Numbered from the stretch's first letter, positions 42,901 through 53,918 are shown. The stretch is DNA of 64,000 nt from Lucinisca nassula (GCA_963580285.1 OY757013.1:130383027-130447026); one strand, 5' to 3'. The notes: a model not told the origin generated them from the letters alone. Translations and numbers: made by a program.

Positions 42901-43002
42901 GGTTGAAATGAGGTTACAAGCGTGTGAAAATAGATCGCCGAAAGTTTGAAGTGCGAACTTAGTCATAACTGCTGCATTTTGGGTACAGTTGTTCAAAATA
43001 GA

Positions 43003-43490
43003 AGTGAAGGCAATGATCAGTAAGCGATACAATTAATCCACAGCTACCATCAAAGGGAAAGAAGCGCATATATGAAAGAACTAGACACTGAATGGAAACA
43101 TAACTTGCGGAAAGCCAAAAGAACAGTTACTTTCCCACAAGATGGCCAATTGGCTATCCAAAACAAAATAATATAAGCGATACAAACCCTCAAAGACAAA
43201 CCATTACAAAAATAAACCGCAACAGAAGAACCGCCTTGAAACGGTCAGTGAAACGAATTCCACTGGGGGTGCTTAATCGATTTTACGTGGCCACAATCCT
43301 CGCCCTTACTTCCGTCGCGATTTAGACACATTATTTGTTCAGTCCGCATGATGGCCTCCTAACTCATCAGTGCAACATCTCCGTGAACACAAAAAAATCA
43401 AACAACCACAGAGTTGAAACAAAAGTAAGGACTCGACAGCAAGAAAACAGTGAAATGCTGGAGCAAAAGAAAACCAACAATTAGCTTCCG
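43003..43490 (+). mobile_element. R520 unknown repeat, copy 2
   Basis: Matches 29733-30245 over nearly its whole length, including 'CCTTGAAACGGTCAGTGAAA' and 'TTTTACGTGGCCACAATCC'. It lies between the two GATCGGCGACTG clusters. Confidence 0.8.
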
Positions 43491-43829
43491 ATGCCTTGTT
43501 AGCTTAACGAGCTCGTTAGTGGTCCTATTGTTAAATGTTCTGGCAAGTACAATTTCTGAAATCTAGGTATGTTTGCTTTAAAAATGTGAGTAGTTGTTTG
43601 CATACGCAAAAGCTACTCACATGTTTTCAGTAAAAGTATTAGTGTATTTGCAATATTAAATCATCAAAGTTTTAGCGATATGTCGTTAGTTTTGAACAAC
43701 TGGTCCCTGGTTGTTTTGTTGCATGCGACGCAACTGTATTTGTTGTTGTGTTGTCATGCTGACAACTTCCACAGAAATGGTTTTATCCATGTCGACACAT
43801 TTTATAAAAAAATCGACAGAACCCCCGCC

Positions 43830-44130
43830 AACCAGTCTTCGGCCAGTCGCCGTTCGGTTGCAACCAGTATCAGAAGAGTTGCTGATTGGCCGCCGATCAC
43901 TCTAAACTAGTAGCAAACCAGTCGCCGATCCTATGGCGATTCTACGGCGACAGGTCGCCGATCACTCGCCGACTGCATGCAAAAACTATCGCCGATTGAA
44001 CGGCGGCTGGTCAGCGATTGATCGGCGGTCATATTTGTAGAGAAAAAAACTAGTTGCAATAGTCGCAGATATCGCGAGACAACCGCAAAAGAAATGAGTC
44101 GCAAAGTGGTCGCATCTCAGTCGCAACCTC
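43830..44130. repeat. Degenerate CAGTCGCCGATC cluster, right
   Basis: CCAGTCGCCG, CAGTCGCCGATC, GGTCGCCGATCAC, CTCGCCGACTG and GCTGGTCAGCGATTGATCGG occur within 300 bp. Together with 42812-42900 it brackets about 930 bp. Confidence 0.55.
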
Positions 44131-44159
44131 TATGGGACCATGTCGCCTTCAGAATGATT

Positions 44160-44860
44160 GACTTGCAGGGCACGAAAAAGGGTGGGTTATATAGATTTTG
44201 GGGTGATATGGGGTACGCGATATGGCATCACCTGCTAACGACTCGGCTTATGTGATACGTGTAAGGGTGACACGTTTTAATCATACATTTAGTATAAAAT
44301 ACTTAATTTTTGAATAGGTGATAAGAACGTGACACCAATGCACATATCACGCTTGCACGTGCTGCCATATCGCATGGGCTTTATCATACCCCAGAAATCC
44401 ATATCACAGCCCTTTATCGCACCCTTAAGCCTTTATCATACCTCTGACGTCACACTATTCGGAACACGCGGCGTTTTTCCTTTTGCGGCATTTCGCATTT
44501 GTTGTTCAGGACGCCATTTGCAATTTACAATATTTTCGTCCGTCTGAACTGTTTGGCAAAAAAAAAAAAAAAACGTGACACGGCGCAGCGAATACGAGAG
44601 GAAAATGGGCGAAAGAACGATGCAGGCAGGGGATTGCTGACAGACTTTTGGATCTGGATAATATTATCGAGCAAAGAAATTCTAGTGATTTGGTAAACAA
44701 TGGAAACGTTGTAACTTTGGTATTAGGCAGATGCAATTAATACAATTTATTTTGAACATTTTTTTTAAAGTGAAATGTATGATAAATAGATTATGATATG
44801 GCATTTTTCATATCATACCCCATCTCAGCCCTCGACCCATATCAGTTCAAAACTGAAGCA
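44160..44860. other. Unclassified repeat-rich stretch with CRE site
   Basis: 'GATATGGGGTACGCGATATG' on the left and 'ATATCATACCCCATCTCAGC' on the right are inversely related; 'TTTATCATACC' blocks recur in the middle. TGACGTCA, a perfect cAMP-response element, lies at 44445-44452. Short ORFs at 44499-44696 are unrecognised. Confidence 0.35.
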
Positions 44861-45593
44861 CTTTATAGTATATATATTACATTAATATAAGGTAAATAAG
44901 AATAATTCACCTTTTGGGAGCTGGTATTTTTCAGTTGATACGCATCTTAAACCAAGAGTCGCACGATTTTGTCCCTGCTCATACACGCTTTCAGGTCTCG
45001 GAGACAGTCAACGACGGTCTCATACCTCACGTTGAAGCCGTTAGTGGGGCGTGGAATATTACAAAAAAAACATCAATATACGTGTACTTGTAGTGAATAT
45101 TGGGTAACCATTTCAACCGCACCTTCGGTCATGTACGCACAGGGAAAACTAAAATTAGACTGAGAAGCCACCCAGAATACAATATGATGCATTTTTCGAA
45201 CACGGCTATAAAACAAGTGCACAACAAAGATTCGAATTGGAGCCCGGGCACATCATTTCCTACATTTTACATGTGCGCCCAGCGAAGACTCAGACCAATT
45301 TGCGCATCCACGTAGTCTGATCAGAGTCTTCGTTGTGTGCTCTAGGATGGCTAGGGACCGAATGCTCCCTCATGCAGCCAGAGAAGTCTCTGGTCAGACA
45401 ATATGGATACGCAGGCTGATCCCATTCTTTACTGGGTGCACATGTAACTTGTAGGAAATGCTGTGCCCCGGCTCACGGCTCATTGGGCTGTGCATCTCCT
45501 CAGCCTGACCTGACTCTTTGCTGTCCGGATATGTTTTTTTTTTTTGCCGCTGCTTACAACTGAACATTAAAAAAGTAATATGCGTTTTTTTCA
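44861..45593. other. No recognised feature
   Basis: No SINE, tandem unit or splice-supported exon was identified. Possibly low-copy sequence. Confidence 0.3.
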
Positions 45594-45785
45594 TTGCGTG
45601 GAGATTCGTCATGAAATCTCTTTTCCTGTCATTTTCTCGCTTCCAATGCTTCAAGAAATTTAAGGCAGTTGCCAGTTTCTGGCGAATGAATGTGCACTGC
45701 ACTGTCATAGCAGGAGATTTTCCAGGCAAACAGACCTGCTCGGTATTACCCAAATAGTATTGACTGGACGGTTAAACTCCAAACA
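45594..45785 (+). mobile_element. SINE-A fragment lacking head
   Basis: 'GCGTGGAGATTCGTCATGAA' through 'TTGACTGGACGGTTAAACTC'. The tRNA-like part is absent. Confidence 0.7.
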
Positions 45786-45789
45786 AATA

Positions 45790-46135
45790 CAGTAGACCTT
45801 CGATGGCTCGAACAACAATGGCTCGTTTACCATGGATGAGTCGAACCCATTCTTGAGCCCACAGCGAAATCCTCTACATAAGAAATAGTGGGAGATAATT
45901 CAGGAGATTTTAGTCTTTTATCTTGCAAATGTATGCTGTGTGTACTCATTAGAATCGCCTCGATGAGGCGATTCTAATGAGTACACACAGCATAAATATT
46001 CATTATATAACTCCGGAAAGATGTCTAAAAGTATCATGTTATGCCTCCTGACAGTACCATCAGTGGCTCGAACTACCCCTGTCTCGAACAGATTTTCGAG
46101 GTCCCAAGGGTGTTCGAGCCATTGAAGTTCGACTG
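45790..46135. mobile_element. Pogo/Tc1-like MITE with long central hairpin
   Basis: Termini CAGTAGACCTTCGATGGCTC and the inverted ...TTGAAGTTCGACTG, with TA on each side (45788-45789, 46136-46137). The centre is a perfect hairpin: 30-bp arms 45932-45961 and 45965-45994, loop GAT. The second copy is at 50363-50708. No transposase ORF. Confidence 0.85.
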
Positions 46136-46379
46136 TATTCATGTAGTTTCTGTAAATGAATGTCACTGTACATGTATATCTCACCACATACTACCGTATT
46201 TTCCTATGTATTTGGACAATAAAGCCCTGATCAAACAGTGCGACGTCTCATCTGGGTCTTCACTATTTGCCACTCATCCAGCTATTTTTGACACACGTAA
46301 ATTGTAATTTTCAGATGATAGGGAGTTGAGGTGTCCGAATGTTTAGCCTGCGCCTACAGAAGTAAAACCGCAAAGCCGT

Positions 46380-46775
46380 GATTATGTTCTTTACTACATA
46401 TCACCATGCAAAATTTTAAAGCTTGAAAGGGACTTTGAATCAAGTTAAACATGGCTCAACAAGAACTGTCACTATAGGTGACCAAGGCCCCCCGTGGGAG
46501 CCAATTTCTGAGTTTTTGTAAAATTTCAAGGGGACATAATTCAGCCAAAAATGATAACAGAGTTATGGCCCTTGGTTAGAATGTAGCCCTTGTGATGGTG
46601 AATAAGTGCGTGCAGTTTCATGGAGCTAGGTCAAATACTTTTGAAAACATGATTAAGGTTAAAGTTTTTTGTGACGGACAGATAGACAAACAAACAAACA
46701 GACAGACAGACAGGGCAAATACTATATGCCCCCGAATCAAAGATTCTCGGGGGGGGGGGGGGGGGGGGATAATTA
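46380..46775. repeat. Dispersed repeat ending in (CAGA)n and poly-G
   Basis: 'AATGATAACAGAGTTATGGC', 'GTTTCATGGAGCTAGGTCAA', then (ACAAACAGACAGACAG) and G-run 46749-46768 after ATTCTCGG. The G-run may form a quadruplex. Confidence 0.6.
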
Positions 46776-46873
46776 CGATACAAATTAACAGCAATACTGA
46801 TAAATTAAGTTTTCTCTTTTGTATGAACGCATCTTAATTTTAATTGATACGTTCGTATCAACTTCAGTGTGCT

Positions 46874-47160
46874 TTAGTTTATATTTCGACAATGGCACGG
46901 TTTACACATCTCTTTCAAAAGGGCAATGCTGTCACCCCAGTGACTATTTTTCCTCCACATGTATCTGGCGAGACGACTAGTACCACCTCGCCGACCTTTT
47001 ACATTTCCACGTAGTTGGTGCCACATCTTCCTTGATCTAAGACTCGGTAGGCATTCTCCCAGCCACCTAACAATTGCCAAAAGTTCAGGACCAGCTTTTG
47101 GATCCGGTGCCAACTATTCACGCGCTGAATTCGTTCCCATCCACGGAAGCTGAAGCGAAC
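46874..47160 (-). pseudogene. Possible ISXO2/Merlin-type transposase C-terminal remnant
   Basis: The minus-strand open frame contains RSRKMWHQLRGNVKG, then GTSRLARYMWRKN and SIALLKEM. The L-x-x-YMWR arrangement after a Trp-containing helix resembles the end of the ISXO2-like DDE domain found in Merlin and related transposons, which often reads EFMWR. There is no ATG and no catalytic region upstream in this frame. A chance resemblance or an unrelated host exon remains possible. Confidence 0.25.
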
Positions 47161-47289
47161 TGACCTCCTATCTGGTCATAAGATAAATGTATCGGGGTCA
47201 TTCGAACATTGTCAGATTTGCTGAATTATATGTTAATGGCCGAGAATTAATCAACCCCTCGGCGCAGATATTTGGGGTATCAACCCCTC
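47161..47289. other. No recognised feature
   Basis: Short unassigned spacer. Confidence 0.3.
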
Positions 47290-47480
47290 CCATCACGTGA
47301 ACAAGTCCGTGAAATGAAGACCCCCTAAACCCCACTTTATATAGAGAAAACTGGGGTTAACGGGGGTATTCATTATTTTTCTTTTTTCTGCTCCAACACA
47401 TAGGTTGTGGTAGTCGATCGACGACCACCCACATCCTATATTTTGAGCATATATAAGAAAAATATGACGGATTTTCATCA
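47290..47480. mobile_element. Relative of ACGAAAACACGCC MITE with different hairpin
   Basis: 'CCCCCTAAACCCCACTTTAT', 'AAACTGGGGTTAACGGGGG', then mirror arms TTCTGCTC...GAGCATATATAAG around GGTAGTCGATCGACGACC. The frame of the element is kept but the central palindrome differs. Confidence 0.5.
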
Positions 47481-47827
47481 GAAAAGTAGCCATTTTGAAG
47501 ATGTGAAAAATGCACTATGTCGTACGGGCGAGTTATCATAATGGTCACTGATTTCCGAGTGAGTAAGTATTGCGGTGATTTCTTTCTCTGGAGATTTCAT
47601 CATTTATTTGTGCGTTGCACCAAAATATGGGACAATCGGCACACTGAAAACACGATTTGTTGGCAGTGGATGCTTTTACTTTGTCTACGATACTAGCGTT
47701 GGAAGCTGCTTATCGGCTTCTTTAAAATAGGGTCATTTGTCAAAGATCATCTTTTCTGTAAGCCTTTTGCGCATTGTCATTCTATAGAAAAAGTTAAGGA
47801 ACGAATCTGTGTCAGATATTTTCAATA
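47481..47827. other. No recognised feature
   Basis: No ORF with recognisable domain and no repeat assignment. Confidence 0.3.
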
Positions 47828-48137
47828 TTTTTTTTTGTTTGAATTGAGGCTTAACGTCCCAGTCAACACTGAAAATGTCGTTTTGGAGACGTTGCTACCA
47901 ATTTTGTGGGACTTTTACCCGACATTGAGATAAAATGACATCTCAAGCTCTGCCGCCCAATGAAACCAATATGGTTTATAAGCATAAGCCGCTTTGCCTG
48001 GGCTCGCACCGCTTTGCCTGGGCATGGTTAGATCCTCTAAGCAGTTTACCAGTACTCGTGTGTGTGTCGGTTTCAGCTCTGCGTGAAAGCACATTGCAGC
48101 CCATCTATTTATTCAAGCCCTGATGTGCGGGGGCGGA
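47828..48137 (-). mobile_element. SINE-C, near full length
   Basis: Starts with poly-T and TTTGAATTGAGGCTTAACG, ends at head CCCTGATGTGCGGGGGC. TTTCAATA at 47820-47827 and 48138-48145 may be the target duplication. A short internal duplication of GCCGCTTTGCCTGGG is present near 47990. Confidence 0.82.
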
Positions 48138-48149
48138 TTTCAATAAAAG

Positions 48150-48420
48150 GGTTATCTCAATAAAAGGGTTATCCTTTGGTAGCGAGAAATACACCACATA
48201 AGTGAAACGTATGGAGTGTACAAGTTTTTCTGGGCCTGACTAGCTAGTTTCTGCCATTTAGACCTCATTAGCGGCCCGCAAATGTTATCAAATTTAACAA
48301 TTGAATCAATGATCCCAAAAGGACAAGAAAATATAAACTATACTATGATGAAGAGCAGGGAGATTTTTTAGGGCCGCCACACATTCCCTTAACACAAGCT
48401 GTGGTGACGTTAAATATATC
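48150..48420 (+). repeat. R259, single unit
   Basis: 'GGGTTATCCTTTGGTAGCGA', 'TACACCACATAAGTG', 'CTGACTAGCTAGTTTCTGCC' and 'GCCGCCACACATTCCC' in the same order as 22640-23330. Confidence 0.8.
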
Positions 48421-48990
48421 AAAATTAAAAAAGAGAAACGACCAGGAACTGATTCAATCACATCCAAAATTCTTCCCACAATACCATTAGGGAAAGAAGT
48501 TGAGACATGGATTGACGAAAGTAAACAAAACGAACCACAGGTAAACCGAGTCAGAGCTCTTTCCCCAAACATGTGGTGACTCAGAAAATCCAAACCTAAC
48601 TACAAAGGAGCAATATATATAATTGGGGAAAGAATCATCAACATGACAAACATTAAACTGGAAGGACAAATGTAACTAAAATGAACAACCAAAAAGCGGG
48701 AAGAAGAAAAATCATCAACGTAACATCATTTATAATCAGGGAAAGAATCAGAACAACCAACACAAAACATGAAGGAACCACAGCATAAGCACCGACTTGG
48801 AACGGTCAGTAAAATTACTGGTGGGTTAAAATTAACTTTAAGGATCCCAACCCTCACCCTGACTTTCACTGTGGTTCAAACAAGTATTTGTTTGGTTCAT
48901 CATCGCGCAGTTTTGGCTACAGCGTGAGTAGCTTGGTGTTTGATGGCAGTGCCCGTCCATGAGCTAAAGCTTTCTATTCTACAATTCCAA
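48421..48990 (+). mobile_element. R520, diverged copy
   Basis: 'CGACTTGGAACGGTCAGTAA', 'GGATCCCAACCCTCACCC' and 'TTCAAACAAGTATTTGTTTG' align with the right half of R520. The left half is poorly conserved. Confidence 0.5.
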
Positions 48991-49288
48991 ACTTTGTTTG
49001 CCTTATGTTCTGCTTTTTAATTTCATTACCCATAAGCTCCCCTGATGTCCTATCTACCTTTTCCTTCTGCCATTTTAACGAATCTTATGACACATGCCTG
49101 AATTCCCTTTAGTGTAAACCACATCAAATATTGTTTTGGTCTAGTGCAAATCATATACCCTCTGTAAATGCTGCAAAAGTTTGATATGTTTATTCATCGG
49201 CCTTTGGTTCTTGAAGTCTTGATTTCCCCTTTGTTAAACAGATCGTTTTGTTTCGACACCGTCGATTAGTGTTGTCATTATGTTCGGG

Positions 49289-50240
49289 TCATGTATCATC
49301 CGACTGCTGTAGGAAATAAGGGCCTCTCCACCATGTATCACAACCTGCTTGTTTCGCAGCATTAATACCTCCGCTTAGATTGTCTGCCTGATTGCCGGCA
49401 GATGGAACGTACCGCCACTGTTTTTGGTCTGTGGTTGTTTGTATTGTCTCTACTCGGTTCGCTACAAGCGCTTCTACCTCGAACCCACCATAGAACCTTG
49501 ACGCTGTCAGACTGAATACCATTCTGTCCATGTTTATCCCAAAGGCCTCCGACACGAATACACTCATTTATACAATACGTGAAGTGTTAGCTGCAATGTT
49601 CGGTGAAACATGTATCTTTGCATGAATTATGTAGCTTGAATCCATACCATCTTTGTTAACACATATTGCGTAGACAACTGTTCCACGTGCACTTTCAGAT
49701 GCATTAACAAACGTATGCACTGGAATCGTGTCTGTCATCATGCCACCAGTACCGTGACGTCTTGGAACATGGAGCTAGAAACCCAACAGGATCGAAAAAC
49801 AGCCGCTGTTTGGACTGTTCCGATTTGTGTAGCACATGTTGCTTCTGACTCCTTTATGGCCAATTTCCTTGAAGCAGCTACCGAGTTTGATTTATTAGTT
49901 TCAAACATCCAGAAATGGTATCTCGCCAGCATTATTTTTGCTATTTTTGAATATGTTGTATTGTTCAGAGAACCATTTCCAAGTTCGTGGTGCTGTCCGC
50001 ATCTTTCAAATTTATGATTTCAATATCGACTAAATCTGCAAATTGCTCGATGTCCTTTGCATATCCGGGTCCCACTTGTTTGAACCATTCAAGGTCATAA
50101 AGATAAGCTGCGATCTACCACCGCTTACATACTTCCGCTCAAGTCGTTCTTTCGCCGCTTTATAAGCCGAATCTCTATTTTTCGATCACCTGCAGTGATT
50201 AATTCGACAAGTGTTGTCATAAGGGCTACAACTTGTATTT
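49289..50240 (-). pseudogene. BEL/Pao LTR-retrotransposon remnant (gag and pol pieces)
   Basis: Read on the minus strand. A gag-like part has SAYKAAKERLERKYV, GYAKDIEQFADLVDIEI, NLKDAD and LARYHFWMFETNKSN. A pol part has FDPVGFLAP (the end of the RT region), VNASESARGTVVYA (connection/RNase H start, where family members have DASE), then VANRVETI, QWRYVPSAGNQADNLSGG and WWRGPYFL. Gag and late pol blocks are adjacent, so most of protease and RT is deleted; frames shift at several points. No LTRs were recognised. Family placement rests on the QWRYVP...N-AD...G and WW-GP-FL signatures. Confidence 0.65.
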
Positions 50241-50284
50241 TCCTGTTGCTGTAGCGCTGTTGAAACAAGCTCCGAAATTTTGTT

Positions 50285-50358
50285 TTCAGCTCTTTGGCGT
50301 CTTTTATGGATGGAGTAAGTTAATTGTATCAATTCCTGATCTTTGTTTTACTTCTACT
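50285..50358 (-). mobile_element. R520 terminal piece
   Basis: 'TTTTATGGATGGAGTAAGTT' and 'CAATTCCTGATCTTTGTTTT' match the end of the minus copy at 53210-53275. It ends just before the MITE at 50363. Confidence 0.65.
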
Positions 50359-50362
50359 TATA

Positions 50363-50708
50363 CAGTCGAATTTCAATGGCTCGAACACCTTTGGGACCAC
50401 GAAAATCTGTTCGAGACAGGGGTAGTTCGAGCCAGAGGGTAACTGCCAGGAGGCATAACGGAATTAATTTTGGGACTTCTTTTCGGTGTTGTAAAATAAA
50501 AATGTATGTTGTGTGTACTCATTAGAATCGCCTCATAGAGGCGATTCTAATGAGTACACACAGCATACATTTGCAAGATAAAGTCGAAAATCACCGTAAT
50601 TTTCCCACACTTCTTCTTATGTAGAGGAATTCCCTAGGGACTCAAAAACGGGTTCGACTCAGCCATGGTAAACGAGCCATCGGTGTTCGAGCCATTAAAG
50701 TTCCACTG
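50363..50708. mobile_element. Pogo/Tc1-like MITE, second copy
   Basis: Termini CAGTCGAATTTCAATGGCTC and ...GCCATTAAAGTTCCACTG, TA at 50361-50362 and 50709-50710. It is inverted relative to the copy at 45790. Central hairpin around the CCTCATAGAGG turn, with arms of about 35 bp with few mismatches. It lies beside the decayed BEL/Pao and R520 pieces. Confidence 0.85.
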
Positions 50709-50710
50709 TA

Positions 50711-51201
50711 TGTTGTTTTATTACAGGGGAATACGGGTATCTGTTGTCCTACAGATAGAGGTTCTCTGTTTCGCGCGGGTTCAAATGTTCATACCGGTAT
50801 GGCTATCATTACCGTTTATTTCTCCCGAACGATAACAAATATGGCGACAACTCTCCTTTTTGCCTGCCAACTTACGTCATAATAACGTTAAGAATAACGT
50901 TACGCTTAATAAGCAATGTACATTGAAGTCCATGCATACAGGAGAAGAACCTCATATCCATGCGTATCGCAGCTCATTTATAAAACAAAGGTGTGGCAAA
51001 ATACGGACGCCGTTACAAAATAAATCATCTTATTAATTTTAAAACCTTATGTATTCAACGTATCTGACAGACAAAGATGCGCTAAAACATGTATAATTTA
51101 TGAACAAAAGTGTATTGCAATGTAGACAGGTAAAATATCCATCGTCAGTTCAAGTACTTGTCATTATTTGCCACCATGGTCCTAAATTTTTAAAGCTTAT
51201 C
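50711..51201. other. No recognised feature
   Basis: 'AATAACGTTAAGAATAACGT' near 50881 is a short local repeat. Otherwise unassigned. Confidence 0.3.
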
Positions 51202-51346
51202 AGAATCTTATATGGGCGTGAGGGGTGGATTGAAAAATCCGTCCCTAGGGTCACTGTCCGGCACAACGAGGCTTGCCGAGTGATGCCGGACAGTGATCCC
51301 GAGGGACGGATTTTTCTATCCACCCTTCACACCCATATAGGATTCT
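51202..51346. mobile_element. 145-bp palindromic MITE
   Basis: Long inverted repeat: AGAATCTTATATGGGCGTGA...TCACACCCATATAGGATTCT, with inner arms AAAATCCGTCCCTAGGGTCA and TGATCCCGAGGGACGGATTT. Partial copy at 61606-61717. Confidence 0.85.
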
Positions 51347-51949
51347 TTTTCTTACATACTTTCCATTTCTTAGCTCGGATTGTAATGCTGCAGTCACTTC
51401 GGTTACCGACGTCCACCATATTGTGATGACACTACAGGAATATTTAGTAACGTCACGTAACGTGCATGACGTCAACCTTAACTACGGCGCATATGAAGTC
51501 GTATTCAACCAGTGCATTTATCAAAAACGCGATTATATTCGATTTTGGGTCGGAACACCAAGGTCAAATCATAAATTTCTATCCTAAGGTAAAATCACGG
51601 ATTTCCTTGTCGGGTGTGCAAGAATGATTTTTCCATACTTCTATAGTTATCTGGAGTGACAAACTTGACCAGACTGCATACAAAGATCTTGCTATTGGTA
51701 TTTTCATTCTGTTTGCGTTTAAGAGAGCATCCTTCTTGGAACGGACTTGGCTACCAGCAAAGTAGGCCGAAAGTCATATACTTTTTTTTTTATTTTGCAA
51801 CCACAGCAAAACAAACGCAACCGTTTCAGATCTCACCCTCTCCTTTAGCAAAAAGTTCAAAGCACATACAGCACTGGCGGTTCGAATGTCTATTCGTTGG
51901 GCTCGTGACCGCCTCAGGTCTGCTAATTTGACGGGGAAGCCTTTGAAAT
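51347..51949. other. No recognised feature
   Basis: Contains TGACGTCA at about 51468 and TAACGTCACGTAACGTGCAT near 51448. No gene supported. Confidence 0.3.
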
Positions 51950-52221
51950 CAACACGAAAACACGCCTATATTATTTTGACCCCCTTGGACCCAACTTTTA
52001 TATAATAAAACTGGAGTTTACAGGGGTAAACCTTATTTTACTTATTTCTACTCTAAAATATAGATTGTGGGTACTCGTTAGAACCGCCTCGATGAGGCGG
52101 TTCTAATGAGTACTCACAATCTATATTTTAAGCAGAAATAAGAAAACTATCACAATTTTTTCATCTAAAAAACTCGGATGTAAAGTTTACAATGTATTTA
52201 TATAGGCGTGTTTTCGTAATG
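51950..52221. mobile_element. MITE with ACGAAAACACGCCTATAT terminal repeats
   Basis: Perfect 18-bp inverted ends (51954-51971 and 52200-52217). Interior: 'CCACTTTTATATAATAAAAC'-type block, then a central hairpin with arms GGTACTCGTTAGAACCGCCTC-like left (to 52090) and its mirror from 52094. Copies or parts at 26220, 38150, 47290, 61440 and 62249. Confidence 0.85.
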
Positions 52222-52662
52222 GGAATTCATTTTGATAAGATCGATTATCTTGGTCACAATAACGTCGAGCAGACTTAAAGCACGCGGCAAGACAAGATTC
52301 GTGCCATCAAGGATGCAAGACATCCTTTGTAGTTGTGGTCAAGGTACCCAAGCAATAAGCCACACTCATAAATCCATAAATGAATGACGAATACAAATCT
52401 TCAGACCAACAGATTTGGACCCCAAAATGAAGGGTTTAATCAGGAGTCCGCGGATAGTAAGCATTACTTGGTGAGCAAGATTCGCCTACAGTGTCCAATG
52501 TCCTCAACTAAGAAAATGCAGGGAGAAGCGTATGCCCGGCGGGTATTTTGGAAATCTGCTTATGGCTTGTTATTGGCGAAAAACACCAGTAATAAGTCCG
52601 GGAGCTCACATATTGTAGGGAGCGAAGGGAATAGGTTATTCCTAGGTTTGGCTTCTTGCCGC
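52222..52662. other. No recognised feature
   Basis: A 116-codon ORF overlaps (52384-52734) but runs into a SINE-A fragment and shows no domain. Confidence 0.35.
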
Positions 52663-52757
52663 GGAGTTAACCGGCCCAGTCAACACAATTTAGGTCATAT
52701 TGAACTGATCAGTTTACCTAACAACACTTACTAGGCAGGATTTCGCATAAGCGGTTT
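52663..52757 (-). mobile_element. SINE-A 3' fragment
   Basis: 'GTTAACCGGCCCAGTCAACA' and 'CAGTTTACCTAACAACACTT' with 'CATAAGCGGTTTC'. Confidence 0.6.
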
Positions 52758-52759
52758 CT

Positions 52760-53275
52760 GGTCGGGCTCATCGGAGTCTAACTGTTGGTTTTCTTTTGCT
52801 CCAGCATTTCAGTGGTTTCTTGCTGTCGAGTCCTCACCGTTGTCTCACCTCTGTGGTTCTTTAATTTTTGTGTTCACGGAGATGTTGCGCTGATGAGTTA
52901 GGAGGCCTTCATGCGGACTGAACAAATTATTTGTCTAAATCGCGACGGAAGTAAGGGCGAGGATTGTGGCCACGTAAAATCGATTTAAGCCCCCCAGTGG
53001 AAATCTTCCACTGACCGTTCCAAGGCGGCTCTTCTGTGGCGATTTATTTATGTTGTTGTTTGTTACTTACTGTGTGTATCACTTGTGCCTTTTAATTTTG
53101 GATGGCCATATGGCCATTTTGTGGGAAAGTAACTGTCCTTATGGCCTTCTTTTGTTTAGGTTTCCATTTTGGTCTGGTCGCTTAATGTTTATATTTCTTT
53201 CCCTTTGGTGTCTTTTATGGGTGGAGTAAGTTAATTGCATCAATTCCTGATCTTTGTTTTACTTCTACTTTAACT
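52760..53275 (-). mobile_element. R520, minus copy, full length
   Basis: Reverse complement of 29733-30245: 'TTTTGCTCCAGCATTTCAGT', 'GATTGTGGCCACGTAAAATC', 'ACTGACCGTTCCAAGGCGG' and 'CAATTCCTGATCTTTG'. Confidence 0.8.
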
Positions 53276-53496
53276 AGCACATTGCACGTTCTTTCGATAG
53301 AAACCACAAGCGCTTGACGTTTTGTCCATCGAAACGATTTGAAAATGTCCAAATATAAAGACTCTTCGGCAGTCTCAAAGAAACTGCATCAGAGTCGTCA
53401 AATTTGGACATTTTCAAAACGAAATGGCTTACTGTCACTTTTGATTTTGAACATAATGAACCACTTATGAACAGAACTCTAAGCTCCTGTGCAAAA
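53276..53496. other. Short inverted-repeat stretch, no gene
   Basis: CGATTTGAAAATGTCCAAAT (53334) and ATTTGGACATTTTCAAAACG (53400) form a local inverted repeat of about 20 bp. Confidence 0.5.
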
Positions 53497-53655
53497 ACTA
53501 ACAACTACCCTTCTTTATTCAGCGAAAGGGAGAGAATGACCGTAGAAAATATTTCATGATCAACCTCCATGAAAGATTGATACCGACCCTGGCAGGTATC
53601 GAACTATCGACCTCCTGATCATCACTCAGATGCGCATCTGACTAACCTGCCTGGA
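53497..53655 (-). mobile_element. SINE-A 5' half
   Basis: Reverse complement of the tRNA-like head and first half of the body: GATCAACCTCCATGAAAG, CAGGTATCGAACTATCGACC and ATGCGCATCTGACTAACC. Confidence 0.7.
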
Positions 53656-53788
53656 ACGGCTGGTTTGGATGGGTTTTATAGGCGGTTCATGTCCGTCTAC
53701 AGGGAATTTTAGGATGAATGTACACTTCTTATTACCTATGGTAGCAGAAAACTTTTGCCAATGTAACGTAACTATTTTATTATAGATT

Positions 53789-53918
53789 CGTTTGTTTGAT
53801 TTGAGGTTTAACGTCCCCGTCAACACTGTAAAGGTAATTTTGGAGACGCTGCTTCCAATTTTGTGCAACTTTTACCCGACATTGAGATGAAATGACGGCT
53901 CAAGCCCTGCCGGCCAAA
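53789..53918 (-). mobile_element. SINE-C 3' fragment
   Basis: Tail GTTTGATTTGAGGTTTAACG through 'CATTGAGATGAAATGACGGC'. Stops at 'CCCTGCCGGCC'. Confidence 0.8.
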
